Of a stretch of 64,000 nucleotides of DNA, positions 52,971-61,439 are shown in pieces (position 1 is the stretch's first letter; each line of letters begins with the position of its first letter). Position numbers and translations under genes: made by a program. Origin of the DNA: Polynucleobacter sp. (GTDB taxonomy: Bacteria; Pseudomonadota; Gammaproteobacteria; Burkholderiales; Burkholderiaceae_D); the NCBI GenBank assembly GCA_021737945.1, contig JAIPCX010000014.1:1-64000 (forward strand), in the 5' to 3' direction. The notes beneath the pieces were generated by a model, which worked only from the letters and a program-made list of their open reading frames with translations, was not told the DNA's origin and did not search any database.

Positions 52971-54623
52971 TTAGGCAGTGGGCAATTTGTAATCGCGGTA
53001 GGTTTCCCGAATTTTATTTTTCAAAATTTTTCCGGTCGCACCTAACGGCAAACTATCCGCGAACACCACATCATCTGGCGTCCACCATTTGGCAATTTTT
53101 CCATCATAAAATTTCAGTAGCTCGTCTCTAGTCACATCCATGCCAGGCTTTTTAACTACGACGAGCAATGGACGCTCATCCCACTTCGGATGAAACACTC
53201 CAATGCATGCTGCCTGCAATACAGCGGGATGCGCAACGGCGATATTTTCAAGATCAATGCTACCAATCCACTCACCACCCGACTTGATCACATCCTTACT
53301 GCGATCGGTGATCTGCATATAGCCTTCTTCGTCGATCACGGCCACATCACCAGTCGGGAACCATCCATGTTCGAGTACATCACCGCCTTCATTTTTGAAA
53401 TAGGCTTCAATCACCCACGGGCCTCTGACCAAAAGATTTCCATAAGTCTTGCCATCCCACGGAAGCTCATGACCATCGTCATCCACAATTTTCATGTCGA
53501 CGCCAAAAATCGCACGACCCTGTTTTTCTAAAATCGATTGCTTCGCATCTTCAGACAAATGCACATGCTTACCTGTCAGCGTGCAGGATGTTCCTAATGG
53601 CGACATCTCGGTCATGCCCCAGGCGTGTACCACGTCGACGCCATACTCATGACGGAAGGTTTTCATCATCGCGGGTGGGCAAGCAGAGCCACCAATGACG
53701 GTACGTTTAAAGGTAGAAAATTTCAGATTGTTTTGGCTGACATGCGACAGTAAACTGAGCCAGACTGTGGGCACACCGGCTGAGAAGGTCACGCCTTCTT
53801 GCTCGAATAACTCATAAATAGATTTTCCATCCAATGCAGGCCCTGGAAAAACTAGCTTAGCGCCCGTCAACATCACCGAATACGGTAAACCCCATGCATT
53901 CACATGAAACATCGGAACCACTGGCAACACCACATCGCGCGCTGATACATTTAACGCATCAGGCAATGCAGAGGCATATGAGTGCAACATGGTTGAACGA
54001 TGCGAGTACAGCGCGCCTTTAGGATTGCCTGTCGTGCCCGAGGTGTAGCAAAGACTCGACGCTGAATTTTCATCAAACAGAGGCCATTCGTACTCATCAC
54101 TGCAATCGGCGATTAAATCTTCGTAGCACATCAGGTTGGGAATTTTTGTTTCAGCTGGCATGCGATCACGATCACACATCATCACAAAACCTTTAATCGT
54201 TTTGCACAGCGGTGCAACCGATTCGACTACCGGCAAAAAGTTCAAATCAAAAAACAGATACAGATCTTCTGCGTGATTCGCAATGTAAGCAATTTGCTCA
54301 GGATGTAAACGTGGATTAACCGTGTGCAGAACCGCGCCCGATCCCGATACGGCGTAATAGGCCTCAAGATGGCGATAACCATTCCACGCCAGGGTAGCCA
54401 CACGGTCACCCATCTTCACACCCAGCTTATTTAGTGCATTCGCTAACTGCTTAGAACGCTTGTGACAATCGTTGTAGGTATAGCGATGAATGTCACCCTC
54501 TACGCGGCGCGAAACAACTTCAATGTTTCCGTAATACCGATCTGCATGCTTGATCAAACTAGAAATGAGCAGTGGCTGGCTCATCATGCGGCCCATTAGT
54601 GGGCTCTTGGGGTACTGCGCCAT
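52971..54623 (-). CDS. Acyl-CoA ligase (AMP-forming, DmdB/AlkK-like)
   Basis: 550-residue adenylate-forming enzyme that activates a carboxylic acid to its CoA thioester using ATP. The AMP-binding motif [16 protein letters not shown] is near 193-208, followed by WGMTEMSP, the hinge [13 protein letters not shown] and the C-terminal catalytic lysine region GATGKILKN. Overall it resembles medium-chain acyl-CoA and 3-methylmercaptopropionyl-CoA ligases. It leads an operon with a Liv-type importer, implying that the imported compound is an acid that is trapped as CoA ester. A GGAGAC site precedes the ATG. Confidence 0.92.
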   Translation of the reverse strand: MAQYPKSPLMGRMMSQPLLISSLIKHADRYYGNIEVVSRRVEGDIHRYTYNDCHKRSKQLANALNKLGVKMGDRVATLAWNGYRHLEAYYAVSGSGAVLHTVNPRLHPEQIAYIANHAEDLYLFFDLNFLPVVESVAPLCKTIKGFVMMCDRDRMPAETKIPNLMCYEDLIADCSDEYEWPLFDENSASSLCYTSGTTGNPKGALYSHRSTMLHSYASALPDALNVSARDVVLPVVPMFHVNAWGLPYSVMLTGAKLVFPGPALDGKSIYELFEQEGVTFSAGVPTVWLSLLSHVSQNNLKFSTFKRTVIGGSACPPAMMKTFRHEYGVDVVHAWGMTEMSPLGTSCTLTGKHVHLSEDAKQSILEKQGRAIFGVDMKIVDDDGHELPWDGKTYGNLLVRGPWVIEAYFKNEGGDVLEHGWFPTGDVAVIDEEGYMQITDRSKDVIKSGGEWIGSIDLENIAVAHPAVLQAACIGVFHPKWDERPLLVVVKKPGMDVTRDELLKFYDGKIAKWWTPDDVVFADSLPLGATGKILKNKIRETYRDYKLPTA

Positions 54624-54895
54624 GGTGTCTCCTGATTATTCTATTTATTTAATGCAATTTTTTTTACAGCGCGATTCTTGAGCGGGGATTATCTGTCCGT
54701 CAACGAATTTTCATAGTGCGCCGCAACAAAAGTCGCCGATCTATACAATCCGTAGAAATTAATCGACTCGCCGTTGTTCGGTGAACAGTGCACTTCTCTG
54801 TCAAAATGCAAGTCATATCACGTCGCCCTAGCCTAATTCAGACGATTATTCGCAATTAGATGACTTGCCTTAAATCATCGTAACAGAACCCTAAG
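54624..54895. other. Divergent intergenic region upstream of selO
   Basis: 272 bases between divergent starts of the acyl-CoA ligase and selO genes. It must hold both promoters. I find no ribosome site close to the selO ATG and no clear boxes or repeats. Confidence 0.4.
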
Positions 54896-56401
54896 ATGAA
54901 TTCTCCTGAAAACCCACTTGGCGCGCACGTTTTGCTCAATCAACTTGAGTGGAAAAATAGCTTTGCCAGTCTGCCGAGCGAGTTTTATACAAAACTGTCA
55001 CCTACACCGCTGCCCGATCCCTATCTAGTCAGCGTCAGCCGCAAAGCAGCCGAATTGATCAGGCTGAATCCATCTGAACTTTCTAGTGGCAGTTTTGTGA
55101 GTATTTTTTCGGGCAATGCCGTGCCATTAGGTGCAGATCCGCTGGCCGCTGTGTATTCAGGCCATCAGTTTGGTGTGTGGGCTGGTCAACTTGGCGATGG
55201 CCGCGCCGTCCTTTTGGGTGAAGCCTTAGCGCCTTCTGAGTCGTCTGGCACCTTGGAACTTCAGCTGAAAGGCGCGGGCAAAACTCCTTACTCACGTATG
55301 GGCGATGGTCGTGCAGTTTTGCGTTCATCGATTCGAGAATTTTTATGCTCTGAAGCCATGGCCGGCTTAGGTATTCCTACATCGCGCGCACTTTGCATTG
55401 TTGGTTCAGATAAGCGCGTCTTGCGCGAAATGCCCGAAACCTCAGCCGTTGTCACTCGCATGGCGCCTAGCTTTGTGCGTTTTGGTTCATTCGAACACTG
55501 GTTTTACAACGATAAGCCGGCTGAACTAAAACAACTTGCTGATTATGTTTTGGAAAAAAGCTATCCCGAGTTACGTGAATCAGCGAATCCCTATCAGGCA
55601 CTTTTGCGCGAAATTACTCACCTCACCGCCGAACTCGTCGCGCAATGGCAAGCCGTAGGTTTTATGCATGGCGTGCTCAACACCGACAACATGTCGATAC
55701 TAGGTCAGACGCTAGACTACGGTCCTTTCGGGTTCATGGAAGCCTATGATCCTGCACATATTTGTAATCACACCGATCAACAGGGTCGCTATTCCTATCG
55801 CATGCAGCCACGCATAGGTGAATGGAATTGCTACGCCTTAGGTCAGGCTATGGTTTCACTGATAGGCAGCGTAGAAGACACGCAAGAAGCCTTGGCGGTA
55901 TACACGCCCTCGTTTGATAGCAAAATGTCGGCACTCTGGAATGCCAAGTTAGGATTCCAAGTCAGCGACTCTTCGGATGCAGAACTCGTTGAGTCCTTAC
56001 TCACGATTTTGGCGCGTAGCCGAGTTGATTTTTCTTTGTTTTTCCGGCGACTATCATCGATAAAACTTGACAACCCCTCGTTGGATAACGCAGTACGCGA
56101 TCTGTTTCTTGATCGAGCTTCATTTGATGCCTGGGCAATAAACTATCGCCAGCGCTTAAAACGCGAATCGAGTATTGATGCCGAGCGTAAAGTCGCAATG
56201 GATAAAGTTAATCCTAATTACGTTCTCCGCAATTACTTAGCTCAGGTAGCGATTGAAAAAGCGCAGGAGAAAGATTTTTCAGAAATAGAGAAACTTCTTA
56301 CACTGTTAGAAAATCCGTTTGATGAACATCCAGACTATCAATCATATGCAGAATTACCGCCGGATTGGGCTGCGGATATTGAAGTCAGTTGTTCATCGTG
56401 A
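54896..56401 (+). CDS. selO: Protein adenylyltransferase SelO (YdiU family)
   Basis: 501-residue pseudokinase-fold enzyme that transfers AMP to protein Ser/Thr/Tyr and is linked to redox control. The conserved segments YSGHQFGVWAGQLGDGRA, ELQLKGAGKTPYSR and GDGRAVLRSSIREFL are intact, and the metal site region HGVLNTDNMSILGQTLDYGPF has the expected Asn and Asp. Followed by msrB, a frequent neighbour that repairs oxidised methionine, which fits the oxidative-stress role. No good ribosome site is seen before the ATG. Confidence 0.94.
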   Translation: MNSPENPLGAHVLLNQLEWKNSFASLPSEFYTKLSPTPLPDPYLVSVSRKAAELIRLNPSELSSGSFVSIFSGNAVPLGADPLAAVYSGHQFGVWAGQLGDGRAVLLGEALAPSESSGTLELQLKGAGKTPYSRMGDGRAVLRSSIREFLCSEAMAGLGIPTSRALCIVGSDKRVLREMPETSAVVTRMAPSFVRFGSFEHWFYNDKPAELKQLADYVLEKSYPELRESANPYQALLREITHLTAELVAQWQAVGFMHGVLNTDNMSILGQTLDYGPFGFMEAYDPAHICNHTDQQGRYSYRMQPRIGEWNCYALGQAMVSLIGSVEDTQEALAVYTPSFDSKMSALWNAKLGFQVSDSSDAELVESLLTILARSRVDFSLFFRRLSSIKLDNPSLDNAVRDLFLDRASFDAWAINYRQRLKRESSIDAERKVAMDKVNPNYVLRNYLAQVAIEKAQEKDFSEIEKLLTLLENPFDEHPDYQSYAELPPDWAADIEVSCSS

Positions 56402-56446
56402 GCTGTTTCTAATTTTTTTCTTATTTTCCTTTATTACGGAAACACT

Positions 56447-56848
56447 ATGAGTTCCAAAAAAGTCGTTCGTAGCGATTCAGAATGGAAATCCATGCTGGAT
56501 CCCATGGAATATCAAGTCACCCGCCATGCGGCTACCGAGCGCGCATTTACCGGACGGTATTGGGACCATCATGAACACGGCGTTTACCATTGCGTTTGTT
56601 GCAGCACGCCGCTATTTGAATCCGATACTAAATTTGATTCCGGCTGCGGTTGGCCGAGTTATTTTCGCGCGATTAATCCTGAAAATGTTTCAGAACGCAT
56701 TGACCGTACCCATGGCATGGTTCGCACAGAAATTTTGTGCAACGTCTGCGATGCGCATTTGGGACATGTATTTCCGGATGGTCCACCACCGACTGGCCTG
56801 CGATATTGCATTAATTCAGCGTCCTTGGGGTTTACTCCCGGCGCCTGA
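56447..56848 (+). CDS. msrB: Peptide-methionine (R)-S-oxide reductase MsrB
   Basis: 133 residues. Zinc cysteines at 49 and 52 and at 98 and 101, the [10 protein letters not shown] motif near 63-72, and the catalytic cysteine at 121 in RYCINSASL are all present. It reduces methionine-R-sulfoxide in proteins. It lies 45 bases after selO and 17 before yciB in the same direction. Confidence 0.95.
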   Translation: MSSKKVVRSDSEWKSMLDPMEYQVTRHAATERAFTGRYWDHHEHGVYHCVCCSTPLFESDTKFDSGCGWPSYFRAINPENVSERIDRTHGMVRTEILCNVCDAHLGHVFPDGPPPTGLRYCINSASLGFTPGA

Positions 56849-56865
56849 CAGATACTAGGATTTTC

Positions 56866-57498
56866 ATGAAACTATTGTTCGACTTGTTTCCCGTCATTCT
56901 GTTTTTCTTGGTATTCAAGATCGCAGGCGCTAACCCCGAAGCCGCGCAAAACTTTGGCAGTGCGTATTTATCAGGGCTTGTGTCGGGCGGCGAGGTCAGC
57001 CTGACCCAAGCACCGATCTTGCTGGCGACCGCTGTGACCATACTCGCCACCATTGCACAAATCACTTTACTGCTAGTGCGCCGTCAACGTGTGGATAATA
57101 TGCTGTGGGTGTCGTTAGTCATCATCGTATTTTTTGGTGGTGCGACTATCTATTTCCATGATGAGCAATTCATTAAATTAAAACCTACCGTTCTCTACTG
57201 GTTCTTTGCCATCGCTTTACTGGTAAGTCCCTTTTTATTCAAGAAAAATTTAATAAAGTCTATGATGAGTCAGCAGCTAGAACTGCCTGATCCAGTCTGG
57301 ATTCAGTTGAATTATGCCTGGGGTGGTTTTTTTAGTTTGATGGGCTTACTCAATCTGTATATCGCTTTTAATTATCCCCTGGAGTTTTGGGTTAATTTCA
57401 AATTATTCGGATTCATAGGCTTAATGATTGTCTTTGTTGTAATTCAAAGCATCTATCTTTCGCGCTACATTAAAGAAACAGAACAGGAATCAGAATGA
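56866..57498 (+). CDS. yciB: Inner membrane septation protein YciB (IspZ)
   Basis: 210 residues with about five membrane helices. It opens [18 protein letters not shown] and has the family segments [16 protein letters not shown] and [18 protein letters not shown]. The protein takes part in cell envelope synthesis and septation. Its stop overlaps the BolA start by four bases. Confidence 0.94.
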   Translation: MKLLFDLFPVILFFLVFKIAGANPEAAQNFGSAYLSGLVSGGEVSLTQAPILLATAVTILATIAQITLLLVRRQRVDNMLWVSLVIIVFFGGATIYFHDEQFIKLKPTVLYWFFAIALLVSPFLFKKNLIKSMMSQQLELPDPVWIQLNYAWGGFFSLMGLLNLYIAFNYPLEFWVNFKLFGFIGLMIVFVVIQSIYLSRYIKETEQESE

Positions 57499-57776
57499 GC
57501 CGACCAGACAAAATTCGTGAACTACTCACGGCCGGCCTAGCACCTGAAACTATAGAGATTGCCGATGAGTCTGCATTTCATGCTGGCCACGCAGGTGCTG
57601 CTTCTGGCGGTGGACATTACCGATTGCATCTAGTCTCGGCACGTTTTGAAGGGGTTGGCAAAGTAGGAAGGCACCGGCTAGTGTATGATTGCCTCAGCGA
57701 GATGATGCAAAAAGACATACATGCTCTTGCCATGACTTTGCTGACTCCCAAAGAAGCAGCAGAACAAGGAAATTGA
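57495..57776 (+). CDS. BolA family protein
   Basis: 93 residues with the BolA fold: [15 protein letters not shown], then [16 protein letters not shown] and a [11 protein letters not shown] helix. Some relatives bind iron-sulfur clusters with glutaredoxins. Translationally coupled to yciB (ATGA) and followed closely by the PpiC gene. Confidence 0.93.
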   Translation: MSRPDKIRELLTAGLAPETIEIADESAFHAGHAGAASGGGHYRLHLVSARFEGVGKVGRHRLVYDCLSEMMQKDIHALAMTLLTPKEAAEQGN

Positions 57777-57827
57777 CTTCAACGGCCGTCGCGGCCAATT
57801 TTTATCAACGCTCTTACCTCCACAACT

Positions 57828-58607
57828 ATGATGAATTTGAAAACTTCGCGCCTGCTTTTGGCGCTGTGCGTATCTGTCTACCTGCCGGCGATTGCACAAA
57901 ACGTTGCTGTCGTTAATGGCAAGGCTGTGCCAACTTCGCGCGTCGATGCTATGGTCAAACAAATGGTTCAACAGGGCCAGCAAGATACGCCCGAAATGCG
58001 TTCCATGATCAAAGACGAGTTGATCAACCGTGAAGTACTGGCGCAAGAAGCCGACAAGCAAGGCTTATCCAGTCGCCCAGAAATCAAAAATCAAATTGAA
58101 TTGGCGCGCCAATCGATCATCATTCGTGCCATGGTGACTGAATATCTATCTAAGAACTCAGTCAAAGACGACGAAATCAAGGCTGAATACGAAAAGGTCA
58201 AAACAAGCTCCAGCGGCAAGGAATATCACGCACGCCACATCTTGGTTGAAAAAGAAGATGAAGCCAAAGGCATCATTGAAAAACTCAAAGGCGGCGCGAA
58301 ATTTGAAGAGCTCGCCAAAGTCTCCAAAGATCCTGGCTCAGCTGAACAAGGTGGCGATTTGGGTTGGGCACCTTCGGATGCGTTCGTCAAACCTTTTTCA
58401 GAAGCGATGATGAGTTTGAAAGCTGGTGATGTGACTCCAGCCCCCGTCAAAACTCAATTCGGTTTTCATGTGATCAAACTCGAAGAGATGCGCGATGCGC
58501 AGATACCACCGTTTGATCAAGTTAAAGCTCAGATCGCTGAATCTCTGCAACAGCGTAAGCTTCAGACTTTCCAGCAAGAACTGAAGAAAAAAGCAAAGAT
58601 CAAGTAA
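57828..58607 (+). CDS. Periplasmic peptidylprolyl isomerase, parvulin type
   Basis: 259 residues with a signal peptide (LLLALCVSVYLPAIA) and an N-terminal SurA/PrsA-like chaperone helix region, then a rotamase domain at about 135-225 containing HARHILVEKEDEA, GGDLGWAPSDAFVKPF and FGFHVIKLEE. It helps folding of exported proteins. A terminator follows at 58621-58662. The usual partner next to it in relatives is purL, from which it is here separated by two toxin-antitoxin modules. Confidence 0.92.
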   Translation: MMNLKTSRLLLALCVSVYLPAIAQNVAVVNGKAVPTSRVDAMVKQMVQQGQQDTPEMRSMIKDELINREVLAQEADKQGLSSRPEIKNQIELARQSIIIRAMVTEYLSKNSVKDDEIKAEYEKVKTSSSGKEYHARHILVEKEDEAKGIIEKLKGGAKFEELAKVSKDPGSAEQGGDLGWAPSDAFVKPFSEAMMSLKAGDVTPAPVKTQFGFHVIKLEEMRDAQIPPFDQVKAQIAESLQQRKLQTFQQELKKKAKIK

Positions 58608-58620
58608 TCGTTAGGATCAC

Positions 58621-58662
58621 AAAAAACGCTCCGGAAAAGAATTTTTCTCGGAGCGTTTTTTT
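58621..58662 (+). terminator. Intrinsic terminator after the PpiC-type gene
   Basis: Repeat AAAAACGCTCCG (58622-58633) / CGGAGCGTTTTT (58649-58660), the stem extended by GAAAA pairing with TTTTC, ending in a T run of seven. It closes the selO-msrB-yciB-bolA-ppiC group. Confidence 0.9.
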
Positions 58663-58750
58663 ATAGATGCATACATACTGTTAGTAGCGATGAGAAATGG
58701 GCCATGATCTTTTCTATTACAGTCGTGAGAACCACCATAAAATAGATTAA

Positions 58751-60043
58751 TCAAATTGGAATATTTACACCCTGCGGCCCATTGAGAAAAGCAAAGGGAT
58801 TCAAAAACTGCCGGCGCCAAAACAAGTTTCGTTCAACCTCGCTCAAGCCAGCTTCATCACACGTTGCCAGCCATTCGTGCTCAATCACCTTCACTTGATA
58901 GTTGATAATGTCGATCGCCTCTTGCTGCCCAAGCAAAAACACAGACGCCGCCGAAACACATAAGCCCACTTGACTGGCTCGCTCAGACCCACGAATCAAC
59001 ATCGCTTGCGAAGCCTGCTGCCCAGTTCGTGATTGAGGACAGATATCATAGGCGGGCGTTAAAGTTAGCTGATGCCCATCCCAAAACGCCGCATGATTAC
59101 GAGCGTGATCGTCCGTATTACCAGACAAAATATTAAATACCAATCGAGAGAACAATTCACGCAAAGTAGACTTAGGCTCAGCAAACCGGTGACGAATAAT
59201 TTCTGCAAGCTTTTCGTAGCTCGCATACGCCGCCATCATTTCATCAAGTTCAAACAATGTGAGTGCAGATACCATCGCATGCCTGCACCATAGCTCATCA
59301 TGACGAACACGATCAAATCGCTCAATTAACAGCACATCCTTACCCATCGCAGAGCGCAGGCTTACCGATGGAACATTCAAACCAACCTTACGCGCCAAAC
59401 GCATGGCTATAAACTCGGCTTTGACCACACTATAGAGATCATTACTCGCAGAAAATTTGGCAATGTATTTATGCCGGCCATCATCTAGCAATACTTTGGG
59501 TCGAGCACCTCCCAGTGAAGTGCCATGTAACAAAGCTGCGTCCAGATCAGGTGCAAGTTGTATCCCTCGCTCTACTTTTTCTGCTGCCGTTAAGAGCGAC
59601 TCCATCGAGGATTGCTGAGAAAGACGCGGCTCATACAAAGTAGACGACCTCTGAAAATCCAGCGCTCCAATTCTGTCTGAGCCTGACTCCAGCAGATACG
59701 ACAACTCATCGAGTTCGAACTGTAAAGAATCTGCCCCTCGGATTCCTAGCTTGCGATTTATTAATACCCGGCGACCCCACGCATCGGGCGAAGCATCACG
59801 GAGACAGCTGGGCATACTCAAGCCAGATATCAATGGAATAGCACCTGACTGCAAAGAGAGTTCAGGCGAATACAGAGCAATCGCATCCTCTCGTGCAAGA
59901 TAGCTGCGACCATAATTGAACACCAGCTGCTGCCCTTGTTTAGCAAGTACACCAGCCACCACAGGGTCGGTGGCATTCGGTAACCAAACCCAAACATACG
60001 CCTCTGAATACATAGTCGCGAACTCAGAAGTCATCGTTGACAT
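58751..60043 (-). CDS. hipA: HipA family type II toxin (serine/threonine kinase)
   Basis: About 430 residues. The N-terminal subdomain opens YVWVWLPNATDPVVAG, then DASPDAWGRR near 83-92. The kinase part includes LGGARPKVLL, YIAKFSAS with the ATP lysine, VLLIERFDR, the catalytic loop GNTDDHARNHA and the metal motif AYDICP. HipA kinases phosphorylate a translation component such as glutamyl-tRNA synthetase. I start it at 60043, overlapping hipB; ATGs at 60034 and 60013 are possible. The longer open frame to 60319 is antitoxin antisense-frame sequence and is rejected. Confidence 0.88.
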   Translation of the reverse strand: MSTMTSEFATMYSEAYVWVWLPNATDPVVAGVLAKQGQQLVFNYGRSYLAREDAIALYSPELSLQSGAIPLISGLSMPSCLRDASPDAWGRRVLINRKLGIRGADSLQFELDELSYLLESGSDRIGALDFQRSSTLYEPRLSQQSSMESLLTAAEKVERGIQLAPDLDAALLHGTSLGGARPKVLLDDGRHKYIAKFSASNDLYSVVKAEFIAMRLARKVGLNVPSVSLRSAMGKDVLLIERFDRVRHDELWCRHAMVSALTLFELDEMMAAYASYEKLAEIIRHRFAEPKSTLRELFSRLVFNILSGNTDDHARNHAAFWDGHQLTLTPAYDICPQSRTGQQASQAMLIRGSERASQVGLCVSAASVFLLGQQEAIDIINYQVKVIEHEWLATCDEAGLSEVERNLFWRRQFLNPFAFLNGPQGVNIPI

Positions 60044-60362
60044 CGACAGCGCTGGTTCTGACTGACTTTGGAAGCAAAGCCATTTTTTCCCGCTGAAGCG
60101 CCAATTTGACAGATAGCTGCCGCTGATCCATCTCAAATAAAGGCACGCCACAAATGCTAGCCACTTCAAACACTGCACCGATAGAACAACCCGGGTCTCC
60201 GCGCTCAATTCGTTGAAGCAAGGCGCGAGAAACGCCAGCGCGTGCAGCCAAGTCCGTCGTGGTGAGTGCCTTGGCCAAGCGGGCTTCGCGCACGAGTTGC
60301 CCCACGAGCGCCAAGGCATCCGAGGTGTAGCGAGAGTAAGGACGGGACAGAGGCTTAACCAT
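60024..60362 (-). CDS. hipB: HipB family antitoxin
   Basis: 112 residues with a Cro/C1-type helix-turn-helix (about 19-75) containing TTDLAARAGVSRALLQRIERG. HipB binds and inhibits HipA and represses the operon. The HipA start lies inside its 3' end, so the pair is co-translated. Two related palindromes at the promoter are candidate operators. Confidence 0.9.
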   Translation of the reverse strand: MVKPLSRPYSRYTSDALALVGQLVREARLAKALTTTDLAARAGVSRALLQRIERGDPGCSIGAVFEVASICGVPLFEMDQRQLSVKLALQREKMALLPKSVRTSAVDVNDDF

Positions 60363-60365
60363 ATT

Positions 60366-60413
60366 GACTCATTAATGACTCACAAAGTTATTTAAGACTT
60401 ATTAATGAATCAA
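60366..60413 (-). promoter_or_regulatory. hipBA promoter with two operator-like repeats
   Basis: Two near-palindromes, GACTCATTAATGACTC (60366-60381) and GACTTATTAATGAATC (60396-60411), share an ATTAATGA core and are centred 30 bases apart, three helical turns. The minus strand offers -35 TTGATT (60408-60413) and -10 TAACTT (60385-60390) with a 17-base spacer, so a bound HipB would block the polymerase. Confidence 0.7.
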
Positions 60414-60813
60414 TTTTACATGCTTGAACTACTCAGTCAATACGTCTGAATCATTACGACAGCGTTAATTTACACCCGCCGCCTGAATTGATTGTGTATT
60501 TGGCATTTCTAGGGCATTACTGATTTAATAAAAACCAGATAGTTCTCGATTAATGGACCAAAGCTAAGCGCTTGATTTGCCTGGCTCCGCGTCGCACAGC
60601 TGCGCTGACTCGCCATAAATAAATCAGCATCTCTCTAGGCCTGCAAAAATTTTCAATGGCATTGGGTAGAGATAAGTTTTGGTTATCAAGCAGTTAGAAA
60701 CTGTGGTTTGCTTGAACACCGATGCGGACGGTTGATTCTTGCGCCAGCGCGGCGGCCTTGATCCGCTAAAAGCATTCATTTGTTTACTTCCGCTTCACTC
60801 AAGTAAATCAATA
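60414..60813. other. Intergenic region between hipBA and parDE
   Basis: About 400 bases between divergent toxin-antitoxin modules with no gene seen. It has a mixed base composition with no repeats other than those at the two promoters, and may be leftover from the insertions. Confidence 0.4.
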
Positions 60814-60863
60814 TTGACAACCCCAGAAAGCTATAAAATAATATTAACTATTACTAACTATTA
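60814..60863 (+). promoter_or_regulatory. parDE promoter and operator repeats
   Basis: A perfect -35 TTGACA (60814-60819) is 17 bases from a -10 AATAAT (60837-60842). Downstream is a direct repeat TAACTATTA at 60845-60853 and 60855-60863, spaced one helical turn, as expected for a ribbon-helix-helix repressor such as ParD. Confidence 0.7.
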
Positions 60864-60875
60864 GTAAACAACATC

Positions 60876-61142
60876 ATGGCCACCAGCGTTGCACTTAGCC
60901 CCCATTTTGAGACATTCGTTCGCGACCAAGTCGAAAGCGGTCGATACAATAATGTCAGCGAAGTCGTCCGAGCTGGGCTGCGCCTACTCGAAGATGCAGA
61001 AAGCCAAAAGGCTATTCAACTGCAAGCGCTACGCGCAGATATCGCAGGGGGAAAGGCAAGCGGAACACCGCAAGCTGCAGAACATGAATTCGAGAGACTA
61101 CAATCAAAATATAAAAAACTAGCTAAAACTCAAGCCCGCTGA
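60876..61142 (+). CDS. parD: ParD-like antitoxin
   Basis: 88 residues. The N-terminal ribbon-helix-helix reads from SVALSPHFETFVRDQVESGRY, with NVSEVVRAGLRLLED the second helix; the rest is the flexible toxin-binding tail. The last base of its stop overlaps the ParE start. It should neutralise ParE and repress the operon through the repeats just upstream. Confidence 0.92.
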   Translation: MATSVALSPHFETFVRDQVESGRYNNVSEVVRAGLRLLEDAESQKAIQLQALRADIAGGKASGTPQAAEHEFERLQSKYKKLAKTQAR

Positions 61143-61435
61143 TGCGGTTGCTGATCACACCTTTGGCTGCGCAAGATCTCGAAGAGATTGGTGACTTTAT
61201 TGCTCAAGACAATCCGCAGCGTGCTAGTAGTTTTATCAGTGAGCTGAGGATGCAATGCAAGAAAATTTGCCTTAATCCCGCAGGCTATCGACTCCGCCCT
61301 GAACTTACTAATAATCTACGTTCATGCGCGCACGGTAACTACGTGATTTTTTTTGAAAATTCACAAGATCGAGTCACCATTATTCGAATACTGCATGGCG
61401 CAAGAGATATTCCCCCGGCACTCGATCCACTTTAA
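61142..61435 (+). CDS. parE: ParE-like toxin
   Basis: 97 residues of the RelE/ParE fold: LLITPLAAQDLEEIGDFIAQDNP, the GYRLRPEL middle segment and VTIIRILHGARD at the end, a motif typical of ParE. ParE toxins poison DNA gyrase. It ends four bases from the stop of the convergent purL. Confidence 0.92.
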   Translation: MRLLITPLAAQDLEEIGDFIAQDNPQRASSFISELRMQCKKICLNPAGYRLRPELTNNLRSCAHGNYVIFFENSQDRVTIIRILHGARDIPPALDPL

Positions 61436-61439
61436 AACC

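Noticed and set aside
60044-60319. N-terminal extension of the hipA open frame
   Set aside because: It overlaps nearly all of hipB in another frame and is rich in Trp, Arg and Cys without family similarity.
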